Assembly (NCBI GenBank): GCA_029865665.1 | Contig: JARXAV010000004.1 | Coordinates: 1-15,285 of the forward strand | Length of the DNA stretch: 15,285 nucleotides | Origin: Flectobacillus sp. | GTDB lineage: Bacteria; Bacteroidota; Bacteroidia; Cytophagales; Spirosomataceae | Direction: 5' to 3' | Shown: positions 8,275 through 14,760 of the stretch, piece after piece | Numbering within the stretch: position 1 is the stretch's first letter | Layout of the letters: every line of letters begins with the position of its first letter | The notes under the pieces: generated by a model | Seen by the model: the letters and a program-made list of their open reading frames with translations, nothing else | Told to the model about the DNA's origin: nothing | The model's database searches: none | Made by a program: the position numbers and the translations under genes

Positions 8275-8312
8275 AAGCCTAAAAATAGGTCATTATTGTT
8301 AGATTTAGGCTT
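8275..8312 (-). terminator. Likely terminator of the two-component operon
   Basis: AAGCCTAAA (8275-8283) and TTTAGGCTT (8304-8312) are a perfect 9-bp inverted repeat with a 20-base loop, overlapping the regulator stop codon. On the minus strand the stem runs into TTTTG, a short T-run. The long loop and short T-run make it a moderate call. Confidence 0.5.
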
Positions 8313-9000
8313 AAATAACGAGTTTAAAACCTTCTCCGTGTAAGTTAACAATTTGAATAGATGGCTCTTCTTTGAAAAATTTTCTTAGTTTTGTTATATA
8401 AACATCCATACTTCTTGCGTTGAAATAGGTATCATCTCCCCAAACCATCTTTAAGGCAAAACTTCTACTAACGGGTTTTCCCAGATTTTCACACAGCAAT
8501 TTCAACAATTCACTTTCTTTCGACGTTAATTTTTGGTGAATGTCACTATGATGTAACACTTGTTTTTCATAATCAAAAATATAAGCTCCTATCACAAAGG
8601 AAGTTGCAGGTTTTACTTCTTCTGAACCCGCTATTTTCTGACTTCTACGCAAGATTGCCTGAATACGAGCCAACAACTCTTCCATCGAAAATGGCTTTGT
8701 CATATAATCATCCGCACCAACCTTAAACCCTTGCAAAGTATCGTCTTTCATCGACTTGGCTGTCAAGAAAATTATGGGCGTATCTTTGTCCGACATTCGC
8801 ACTTCTTTTGCCAGTGTAAAGCCATCTTTTTTGGGCATCATTACATCAAAAATACAGAGGTCATAGGTACTCAAAACGAACTTAGACAGTGCTTCATCGC
8901 CATCTTTTGCCAGTGTAGTATCAAACCCTTTTATTGTTAAATATTCTTGAAGTAATAAACCCAAATTGGGGTCGTCTTCTGCTAGAAGTATTCTTGCCAT
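8311..9000 (-). CDS. rprY: OmpR-family response regulator, RprY-like
   Basis: This is a DNA-binding response regulator of 229 residues. The receiver domain (about 3-115) has the acidic pocket AEDD (7-10), the phosphoacceptor Asp52 in CIFDVMMPKKDGF, Thr80 (IIFLTAK) and Lys102 (TKPFSMEEL). The C-terminal winged helix (about 130-228) contains LTSKESELLKLL and the recognition-helix region ARSMDVYITKLRKFF, followed by a final wing, IVNLHGEGFKLV. From memory the sequence is close to RprY of Bacteroides, including ARSMDVYITKLRK, so I use that symbol; the regulon here is unknown. It lies 57 bases after the kinase gene on the same strand, with no terminator between, so they probably form an operon. 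The kinase at 9058-10809 is its likely phosphodonor. Confidence 0.93.
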   Translation of the reverse strand: MARILLAEDDPNLGLLLQEYLTIKGFDTTLAKDGDEALSKFVLSTYDLCIFDVMMPKKDGFTLAKEVRMSDKDTPIIFLTAKSMKDDTLQGFKVGADDYMTKPFSMEELLARIQAILRRSQKIAGSEEVKPATSFVIGAYIFDYEKQVLHHSDIHQKLTSKESELLKLLCENLGKPVSRSFALKMVWGDDTYFNARSMDVYITKLRKFFKEEPSIQIVNLHGEGFKLVI

Positions 9001-9057
9001 TGAAAATAATTATATAATACTGTGTTAACTTATTTACGTAAATTTTGTTTTTGTCTT

Positions 9058-10809
9058 TTAAGCGAGTTCCTGCTTCTTGGGTAAAATTACTTCAAAAGAA
9101 CTTCCTTCACCAAGCGTACTTTGGACGTTGATTTTGGCGTGGTGCTTTTCCACAATCGTTTTCACATAACTTAACCCTAAACCGAAGCCTTTAACATCGT
9201 GGACATTTCCTGTTGGAACACGGTAAAATTTATCAAAAATATTTTTTAACGAATCTTTAGACATTCCAATTCCTTTATCGGAAATGGTGAATGATAAGCC
9301 GTTATCCACATTTTTAGTCGAAATCGTAATCCAAGGGCGTTCTGGAGAATACTTATTGGCATTGTCTAGCAAATTGAAAATGATATTGGTTAAATGAACT
9401 TCATCTGCCAAAATCACTGGGTCTAATGCCTGCAAATCGAGGTCTATCAATCCTTCTTTCTGTTCGATTTGTGGACTGATGTTTTCGAGTACTTGTTCAA
9501 TGACCTCATGGACGTTCACTTCCCCAATTTTCAGTTGCAAATCACCTCGTTCCATTTGAGCAGTCTGCAATACCTTTTCTACTTGTGAACCCAATCGCTT
9601 GTTTTCATCTTTAATAATATTCAAATACCGACTAAACATGATGGTATTCGCTGCTACATCTTTGTCTTGTAACATTTGGGTAGCCAACGAAATCGTCGAG
9701 ATAGGAGTCTTAAACTCGTGCGTCATGTTATTGATAAAATCGTTTTTAACATCTGCCAATTGCTTCTGTTTCACAATCGTACTCACAGCCACATAAAAAC
9801 AACCCAACATGACCAAAATCAATAATAGTGAAGACGCATACATGACCCACATATTACGAATTACATACTGGTCTTGATTCGGGAAATAGACCCGTAAATA
9901 ATTCCCTGTATTCGTAAAATCATTTGGAAAAAGGTTGACCGTATAAGTATCCTTATCGTTTTTTAAGCCTTTTTCTTTATAACTCAAGGACGAAGCAAAA
10001 TGTAAATAACGAGGTTCGTCTTGTGTACTGACTCCGTATTCAAAGGGAAGATTAATTCCTTTCATGCTTATCTCATGACGTAATAAGGAATCCAAAATCA
10101 CATAATTAATGCGATCGTAAAGACTTCTTTTTTGAAATAGAAAATCGTTAAAAACTTCTTTGGCTAATTCTGTTTTGTTCTTTGCCCGTTCAAATTCAGC
10201 AGAGGTTGCCATTAATTTATCCTCGTGAGGATGCTCTTTTTTCTGGCTTGATTTTTTTGCTTTTCGAATCGAGTCTTTCTGAATCAGTGCCTGTTCTTTC
10301 TGCTGAATCATTCCCATCAGAATTTGATCCAACTGTTTATCTTCATTAATTCGTTTCTGTACTTCTGCCAAATCCATGTTGACCGAATACTCTTCGTATT
10401 CTCTAATTTCGCCATTGGGCAATACCTCTGTACCTTTGGAAACCTGAATATCCGAAGGAACACTGATGGTCGCAAAGCGTTCTAAATCTAGGGAGGAAAC
10501 CGTTGGTGCTATGGGAACAGTCGCTTTTACGGAAGTTCCTTTAGATTTGACAATCCGTTTTTCAGGTGTTGCAATGGCTTTTAGTTGCAGTTGTTTCTGT
10601 TCCGCTTCAATTTTGCGTTGAGCCATGTAATAAAACTCTTGTTGTCCCAAACGTCTAACTACCTGTTGCATGGCATCCCGAACATCACTCCCAAACTGGT
10701 CTTTTTTAGAACGCATCGTAAACCCAAGCCAATAGAGCTGAAACGCTATTAAGCCCAGAAGGGCAAAGCTCATTAACGCAATGATATATTGAATTTTACG
10801 CTTGGTCAT
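9058..10809 (-). CDS. rprX: Sensor histidine kinase, RprX-like, partner of the downstream regulator
   Basis: This is a membrane sensor kinase of 583 residues. Transmembrane segments at about 7-29 and 321-346 enclose an unusually large periplasmic region. The phosphoacceptor His364 lies in NNMTHEFKTPIS. The N-box is LLDNANKYS (Asn483), G1 is DKGIGM (511-516), the F-box is FDKFYRV and G2 is GFGLGL (541-546). Residues about 60-220 are rich in Lys, Glu and Gln, probably partly coiled coil. Residues about 230-315 (including LPFEYGV) match the sensor of the orphan kinase at 1191-2471, which lacks the inserted segment. The start is ATG, about 50 bases downstream of a TAATTTTG box. It is the first gene of an operon with the RprY-like regulator. 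The symbol is by family resemblance; the signal is unknown. Confidence 0.92.
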   Translation of the reverse strand: MTKRKIQYIIALMSFALLGLIAFQLYWLGFTMRSKKDQFGSDVRDAMQQVVRRLGQQEFYYMAQRKIEAEQKQLQLKAIATPEKRIVKSKGTSVKATVPIAPTVSSLDLERFATISVPSDIQVSKGTEVLPNGEIREYEEYSVNMDLAEVQKRINEDKQLDQILMGMIQQKEQALIQKDSIRKAKKSSQKKEHPHEDKLMATSAEFERAKNKTELAKEVFNDFLFQKRSLYDRINYVILDSLLRHEISMKGINLPFEYGVSTQDEPRYLHFASSLSYKEKGLKNDKDTYTVNLFPNDFTNTGNYLRVYFPNQDQYVIRNMWVMYASSLLLILVMLGCFYVAVSTIVKQKQLADVKNDFINNMTHEFKTPISTISLATQMLQDKDVAANTIMFSRYLNIIKDENKRLGSQVEKVLQTAQMERGDLQLKIGEVNVHEVIEQVLENISPQIEQKEGLIDLDLQALDPVILADEVHLTNIIFNLLDNANKYSPERPWITISTKNVDNGLSFTISDKGIGMSKDSLKNIFDKFYRVPTGNVHDVKGFGLGLSYVKTIVEKHHAKINVQSTLGEGSSFEVILPKKQELA

Positions 10810-10856
10810 TCAAGAAATTAGTAGTGATTTGGAAACTGTTCCGCTAGATAACGCTA

Positions 10857-10864
10857 CAAAATTA
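10857..10864 (-). promoter_or_regulatory. Candidate -7 element for the two-component operon
   Basis: On the minus strand this reads TAATTTTG, a full match to the Bacteroidota -7 consensus TAnnTTTG, 47 bases before the kinase ATG. I see no clear TTG at the -33 distance, so the call is tentative. Confidence 0.4.
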
Positions 10865-10905
10865 ATTGAATTATATTGCCGACATCTGCGTTTAACATCT
10901 TTTAA

Positions 10906-10945
10906 CAAAAGAAGCACAACGAATTAAATCGCTGTGCTTCTTTTG
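10906..10945 (-). terminator. Terminator of the arsR-thioredoxin operon
   Basis: CAAAAGAAGCACA (10906-10918) and TGTGCTTCTTTTG (10933-10945) form a perfect 13-bp stem with a 14-base loop. It starts four bases after the thioredoxin stop on the minus strand and ends in CTTCTTTTGTT. The symmetry means it could also act on the plus strand. Confidence 0.85.
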
Positions 10946-10949
10946 TTTA

Positions 10950-11255
10950 TCATTTCCCTTTGTGCTGTAAAATCAGGGCGGAGAGTTGATGTGCTGGAAC
11001 AACACCCGACTGCCGCCAGAGTTGTTCTCCATTTTTATAGAGAATCAAGGTTGGCACACCTTGTATTCGGAGGGATTGAGCAAGAGCAGGTGTTTTGTCT
11101 ATGTCTATTTTTACAATTTTGACATTGTCGCCTAATTGCTTTTTGACATTTTCTAAAATCGGTCCCATGGTTTTACATGGGCCACACCAAGTTGCATAAA
11201 AATCTACTAGTACGGGTGTTTCACTTTTGATTATATCTTGAAATGACGTTGCCAT
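10950..11255 (-). CDS. trx: Thioredoxin
   Basis: This is a small cytoplasmic thiol-disulfide oxidoreductase of 101 residues, a complete single thioredoxin fold without signal peptide. The active site is WCGPC (Trp23, Cys24, Cys27) in [18 protein letters not shown]. The cis-Pro is Pro68 in [14 protein letters not shown], and [12 protein letters not shown] is the conserved central strand. It has no membrane anchor or extra domain, so it should act on cytoplasmic proteins rather than in the periplasm. It begins 11 bases after the ArsR-family gene and is followed directly by a strong terminator, so the two form a compact operon. That context suggests its expression responds to the thiol, metal or sulfur signal read by the repressor, rather than being the only housekeeping thioredoxin; this is inference. 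Confidence 0.95.
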   Translation of the reverse strand: MATSFQDIIKSETPVLVDFYATWCGPCKTMGPILENVKKQLGDNVKIVKIDIDKTPALAQSLRIQGVPTLILYKNGEQLWRQSGVVPAHQLSALILQHKGK

Positions 11256-11266
11256 ATTTTTCTTGT

Positions 11267-11575
11267 TTACATATTACAATCACAATGCTCAATACATTCT
11301 ATCAGCTTAACCACTTCACGGAGTTTTAACGAATAGAAGACATTCAATCCGTCTTTTTCAGAGCGTAAAATACCCTTCAACTTCATGTTAATCAGGTGAT
11401 GCGATAACAAAGACTGCTCGCAAGATAGTCGTTCGCAGATTTCATTAACTGATAATTTTTCATTCTGAGAAAGTAAATCTACAATCGCTAGGCGTGTCGG
11501 GTGGGCTACCGTTTTTAAGATAAACGCAGCTTTTTCTAATTTTTCTTTATTGATACTATACGATGCAGTTGTCAT
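11267..11575 (-). CDS. ArsR/SmtB-family winged-helix repressor with Cys-rich C-terminus
   Basis: This is a cytoplasmic dimeric winged-helix repressor of 102 residues. [14 protein letters not shown] (24-37) and the recognition region [19 protein letters not shown] (52-70) are typical of the family, and the wing is [13 protein letters not shown]. Cys are at 47, 52, 94, 98 and 100, the last three in [10 protein letters not shown] at the extreme C-terminus. Known relatives bind metals or arsenic, or sense reactive sulfur through paired Cys; which applies here cannot be read from sequence. The start is an ATG about 20 bases downstream of a good promoter. A perfect 8-bp palindrome overlaps that promoter, so the gene is probably autoregulated together with the thioredoxin gene 11 bases downstream. 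Confidence 0.93.
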   Translation of the reverse strand: MTTASYSINKEKLEKAAFILKTVAHPTRLAIVDLLSQNEKLSVNEICERLSCEQSLLSHHLINMKLKGILRSEKDGLNVFYSLKLREVVKLIECIEHCDCNM

Positions 11576-11594
11576 GGGCTTTTAATTTAACAAA

Positions 11595-11625
11595 CAAATA
11601 TATGAACAAATCTTCATATAATCAA
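11595..11625 (-). promoter_or_regulatory. arsR-trx promoter with embedded ArsR-type operator
   Basis: On the minus strand TTG (11623-11625) is followed after 20 bases by TATATTTG (11595-11602), a full match to the Bacteroidota promoter TTG-N19/20-TAnnTTTG. The palindrome TATATGAA-N6-TTCATATA (11599-11620) fills the spacer and overlaps the -7 box. TGAA-N6-TTCA is the core of known SmtB/CzrA-type operators. The repressor is expected to block polymerase binding directly. Confidence 0.78.
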
Positions 11626-11719
11626 TGTATGGTAATGATTAATGTTTAATGATGAGTGCGTAATGTTGGGTGACAGCATTATAATCGTCTCGTAATCAAT
11701 TATGTTTGGTGTGTTGCCG

Positions 11720-11741
11720 TTGTCTGTGAAGACACAGACAA
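11720..11741. repeat. TTGTCTGTG palindrome, copy 1
   Basis: TTGTCTGTG (11720-11728) and CACAGACAA (11733-11741) form a perfect 9-bp stem around AAGA, followed by tgg. It is the same unit as copy 2 at 11834-11857 and a shortened copy at 12875-12890. Confidence 0.85.
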
Positions 11742-11833
11742 TGGACAGGATTACAAATCCTTTTTATCTATGCTTCGACTATGCGTCCCAGACATGCCCT
11801 GCGGAACATATCGAAGAGTAAGAACTCCAAATC

Positions 11834-11857
11834 ATTGTCTGTGAAGACACAGACAAT
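11834..11857. repeat. TTGTCTGTG palindrome, copy 2
   Basis: This is a perfect 10-bp inverted repeat (ATTGTCTGTG with CACAGACAAT) around AAGA, followed by gg as in copy 1. It ends 21 bases from the DUF4349 stop. There is no T-run on the minus strand after it, so a terminator role is doubtful. Confidence 0.85.
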
Positions 11858-11878
11858 GGCGGGGAAAGGGAATAAAAT

Positions 11879-12775
11879 TTACTTTGCAAACTTCTTATAA
11901 AGCCACTTGAAACCCCAAGCTAAAGGAAATACAAACCAAATTTGGAAGAAAAACAACAGTACTTCCTCAAACCAATACCAACCTGTTTGAAGGCTATAGC
12001 CTATCCGCAACAATAAATTAGGCTGTAGTCCATAGGTATTTTCAATATTTGGGATTTTGTCATACTGTACTACCACTGGCTGATACAAGTGAATCGTCAC
12101 GGTACTATAATTTACTTGATCTTTCAAACTCAGTGTTTCTACAGCATTTTCATCCGCTTGATTTTGTAATGATAAAAGCGTTGTTTCTGCTTCTGACGTT
12201 TCTGTCAACTTTTTCCCTTTTGTAGCAATATGTTTTTCATAGCTGTTTTCAAACTTCTTAAAACGCTTTTTACGAGCCTCACTTGCTAACAATGAAAAAC
12301 TTACGTCTTCTGCCGAGAGCGTACTTTTGTCCACAAACAACATCAAGGGTTGAATTTCCCGAAGGAGTTCATTGAGATGTTGGTTAGGAACTCGAATTAC
12401 CAAGTCGTTCACCATTTCGTAGGCTGTTGTTCGTAACAAGGAATCATTTCCAAAGGCAACTTCATGGGTATTGGCAATCTGAGAAGTCAAATCTGAGCGA
12501 GTAACAAAACCAGCATATTTTTTACAAATATCTTCTATAGCATTAGAAGCCTTTTGCGTATCAGCCACCTTAAAACGCAGTTCTGCCGTACGAATAAATT
12601 GGCGGTTTTCGGGATTTAAGTCATTCAAAATAGCGGTGTCGCTTTGTTCAGTATCAAGTGTTGCTACCGCAGCAGAGTCAACCATGGTTGTTTCTGCCTT
12701 TTTTTCGCTACACGAAAGCGTCAATCCTAGCACTCCAATGAGGAGTAGTTTGGGGAATAAAAAAGTTGTTTTCAT
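11879..12775 (-). CDS. DUF4349-type lipoprotein with C-terminal membrane segment
   Basis: This predicted lipoprotein has 298 residues. The signal sequence (1-21) ends in a lipobox, LTLSC, giving Cys22 as the lipidated residue. A low-complexity Ala/Thr/Asp linker follows (about 23-55). The DUF4349 region starts near RQFIRTAELRFKV (58-70), includes MVNDLVIRVPNQHLNELL (121-138) and VDKSTLSAEDVS, then a charged helical, probably coiled-coil stretch (about 165-215), and ends with YSTVTIHLYQP (223-233). A hydrophobic segment at about 267-291 precedes a basic end, KWLYKKFAK. The family is widespread and its biochemical role is unknown to me. The gene appears monocistronic, and related palindromes lie on both sides. 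A lipid anchor plus a C-terminal membrane helix suggests a protein held to the envelope at both ends. Confidence 0.85.
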   Translation of the reverse strand: MKTTFLFPKLLLIGVLGLTLSCSEKKAETTMVDSAAVATLDTEQSDTAILNDLNPENRQFIRTAELRFKVADTQKASNAIEDICKKYAGFVTRSDLTSQIANTHEVAFGNDSLLRTTAYEMVNDLVIRVPNQHLNELLREIQPLMLFVDKSTLSAEDVSFSLLASEARKKRFKKFENSYEKHIATKGKKLTETSEAETTLLSLQNQADENAVETLSLKDQVNYSTVTIHLYQPVVVQYDKIPNIENTYGLQPNLLLRIGYSLQTGWYWFEEVLLFFFQIWFVFPLAWGFKWLYKKFAK

Positions 12776-13182
12776 AATTATTTGGTATTCTAAATAGTTA
12801 AAACGTTCTCCAAAATGAGGTGTGTAAAAGTGTAGCGTTTAAAGCGTTTTACACCAAATAATATTCCTTTGCTGTTGTCTGTGGAGACAATGGCAGAGGC
12901 TTAATATCCTTTCCAACAGAACAATAACGACTTAAAGAGGTGCTATATTTTAAATAATTAAAAAATAATTAAAAAATATTAAATTAAAAATTAAACCAGT
13001 TCAAAAGAAAGAGTCTGCCAAGCGTTTCCTGCAAATTTTGAGTCCAACGTTATTCACTTCACAATCAAAATCAACCATTCTATATTTTGTCAAATTCTAA
13101 TTATGCTACATTAGCATGAATAGGGCTTAGGGTTTACATAAATATATTTTATGCAATTCATTGAAAATATAAATAAAAAATT
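12776..13182. other. Intergenic region between divergent DUF4349 and small membrane protein genes
   Basis: No ORF was found. Visible items are GTGTAAAA (12822-12829) with TTTTACAC (12847-12854); the short TTGTCT palindrome at 12875; a run of 52 A/T bases at 12944-12995 with A-tracts starting at 12960, 12971 and 12986; and a perfect inverted repeat ATGCTA-cat-TAGCAT at 13103-13117. Promoters for both flanking genes must lie here, but I found no exact TAnnTTTG box. Confidence 0.5.
12875..12890. repeat. Shortened TTGTCT palindrome, copy 3
   Basis: TTGTCT (12875-12880) and AGACAA (12885-12890) pair around GTGG and are followed by tgg, as in copies 1 and 2 on the other side of the DUF4349 gene. 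It looks like the same unit lacking the inner part of the stem. Confidence 0.6.
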
Positions 13183-13458
13183 ATGGTTATGATTTTTCAA
13201 CTTTGTGGTATGAAAAATCAACACAATACAATATTGGGGATATTAGTACTCATAACACTCGGTCTGGTTGCAGGCTTATGCTATTTACAACACACCAAAA
13301 TAGTTAATTGGGATCTAGAATTAATCTTAGCTCCCTTCATTGTTATCACGTTACTTGCTTTTGGAGAGAAGTTACTTGTCTATTTTTTTATACTTCCAAT
13401 CTGTTTTATCTACAGAATCATTAGCAAAACAGGTTTATTATCTAAAGCAAATAGCTAA
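13183..13458 (+). CDS. Small predicted membrane protein, unknown function
   Basis: I do not recognise this 91-residue protein. It is strongly hydrophobic, with likely membrane segments at about 16-35, 46-60 and 63-80, the last two separated only by GEK. It ends in a short basic tail, ISKTGLLSKANS. There are no catalytic or metal motifs. The ATG at 13183 follows an A-rich leader usual for this phylum; ATGs at 13189 and 13210 are also in frame, and the last gives a tidier N-terminus, MKNQHNTILG. It precedes a second, even smaller membrane protein and then the Sua5 gene on the same strand. With no homology visible by eye, its reality rests on length, hydrophobic pattern and context. Confidence 0.6.
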   Translation: MVMIFQLCGMKNQHNTILGILVLITLGLVAGLCYLQHTKIVNWDLELILAPFIVITLLAFGEKLLVYFFILPICFIYRIISKTGLLSKANS

Positions 13459-13549
13459 GTAAGAATTCATAACTCCTCTTTCACACACTTCTAAAATAAG
13501 TTTAATCACTAGTTAGACAAATCCAATAACCAACATACATGAAACAGAT

Positions 13550-13717
13550 ATGAAACAGATGAAAACGTACCTCGCACTGGCAGTATTATTTTGTTTACTA
13601 ATCACGATTTTTCTAACTAAAGATACCGTTAATAGAGATCTCTTTGCTTCCTTAGGAATCGTAGTTGGATGTCTTACGTTGGCAAGTTTCTCGGATGATG
13701 AAGAAGTAAGACGTTGA
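13550..13717 (+). CDS. Very small predicted membrane protein (55 aa)
   Basis: The ATG at 13550 opens a 55-residue frame with two hydrophobic segments, about 7-23 (YLALAVLFCLLITIF) and 31-46 (LFASLGIVVGCLTLAS), and an acidic-basic tail, DDEEVRR. The layout (short basic N-terminus, helix, polar turn, second helix) resembles the first part of the 91-residue neighbour upstream. The start lies in a tandem 11-bp duplication, atgaaacagat twice (13539-13560); from the first ATG the frame stops after four codons, so the second ATG must be used. It lies 91 bases after the previous gene and 53 bases before the Sua5 start. Function is unknown, and expression is not proven by the sequence. Confidence 0.5.
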   Translation: MKQMKTYLALAVLFCLLITIFLTKDTVNRDLFASLGIVVGCLTLASFSDDEEVRR

Positions 13718-13770
13718 TACGACTATGAGAGGAGTCAAGTAATAAATACTAATTTTTAATATAAAGTGCC

Positions 13771-14730
13771 ATGATAACAACGGATATTACCAAGGCTGTA
13801 CAATCATTATTGAACGATGAAATTATTGGTGTTCCTACTGAAACCGTTTATGGATTAGCAGGAAATGCGTACAGTGAAAGTGCCATAAAGAAGATTTTTA
13901 GTCTCAAGAATAGACCCTTATACAATCCACTTATTGTACATATTAAGTCAACCACATTCTTAACTAACGTTGCTAGTGAAATACCTGATATAGCCTTCAA
14001 ACTTGCCGAAGAATTTTGGCCAGGGCCATTGACGCTCATCTTAAAAAGACAGGCTCACATTTCAGATTTGATTACAGCAGGACAAGAAACGGTTGCCGTG
14101 CGAGTGCCAAATCATCCCGTAATCTCAGCTCTTTTATCGCAATTAGACTTTCCGTTGGCTGCTCCAAGTGCCAATCCTTTTGGATCTATCAGTCCAACCA
14201 GTGCCACACACGTTTTTAACTATTTTGAAGAGAAGCTCAATGTCATTTTAGAGGGGGGGATATGTGAGCGAGGGATAGAATCTACCATTATTGGATTTGA
14301 GAATGGGCTGCCTGTTTTGTACAGACATGGCTCCATTGCAGTAGAGGAAATAGAACAAGTGGTAGGTAAGGTCACGATTAAAATACACAATGAGAGTAAA
14401 CCCAATTCGCCAGGAATGCTTTCTCGTCATTATGCTCCAACGACACGGACTTATCTGACAACGGACATACTTGATTTACTGGAGTCGTTTGAGGGGAAAA
14501 AAGTCGGTTTACTTCTTTTCCAAAATAAGCTATTAACAGAAAGAGATGTACTTCAAGTCGTATTATCTGAGGCAGGAGATTTACAAAAAGCGGCAAAGGA
14601 ATTATATGCTGCATTACATCATTTGGATGAAAATAACTTAGATGTCATCATCGCTGAAAGATTCCCTAATGAAGGACTAGGTAAAACGTTAAATGACCGT
14701 CTGGAACGAGCAACAAAAGTTAAGTATTAA
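13771..14730 (+). CDS. Threonylcarbamoyl-AMP synthase, Sua5 two-domain type
   Basis: The enzyme makes L-threonylcarbamoyl-AMP from threonine, bicarbonate and ATP, the first step of the t6A37 modification of ANN-decoding tRNAs. The 319 residues comprise an N-terminal YrdC domain (about 5-190) and a C-terminal Sua5 domain (about 225-315), so it is the longer Sua5 form rather than single-domain TsaC. Visible motifs are VPTETVYGLAGNA (21-33), LKNRPLYNPL (45-54), APSANPFGSISPT (131-143), GIESTI (168-173) and the linker SPGMLSRHYAP (213-223), which in this family reaches over the active site. The ATG at 13771 fits the family start. It is followed after 30 bases by an SbtA-like bicarbonate permease gene, and bicarbonate is a substrate of this enzyme; the pairing may still be coincidental. 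Confidence 0.95.
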   Translation: MITTDITKAVQSLLNDEIIGVPTETVYGLAGNAYSESAIKKIFSLKNRPLYNPLIVHIKSTTFLTNVASEIPDIAFKLAEEFWPGPLTLILKRQAHISDLITAGQETVAVRVPNHPVISALLSQLDFPLAAPSANPFGSISPTSATHVFNYFEEKLNVILEGGICERGIESTIIGFENGLPVLYRHGSIAVEEIEQVVGKVTIKIHNESKPNSPGMLSRHYAPTTRTYLTTDILDLLESFEGKKVGLLLFQNKLLTERDVLQVVLSEAGDLQKAAKELYAALHHLDENNLDVIIAERFPNEGLGKTLNDRLERATKVKY

Positions 14731-14760
14731 AAGATTTATTTACCTATATCAACAGTACTC

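Larger units (their letters stand above)
11626..11878. other. Intergenic region with a cluster of palindromes
   Basis: There is no ORF here. The region carries four inverted repeats between 11720 and 11857, listed separately where clear. AGGATT-ACA-AATCCT (11747-11761) and an imperfect stem CTTCGAcTATG (11773-11783) with CATATCGAAG (11807-11816) lie between the two TTGTCTGTG palindromes. The composition resembles a small interspersed repeat cluster at the 3' side of the DUF4349 gene. Confidence 0.6.

Noticed and set aside
8311..8313. Possible truncation of the response regulator at its C-terminus
   Set aside because: The winged-helix end GEGFKLV is complete and the length is normal for OmpR regulators.
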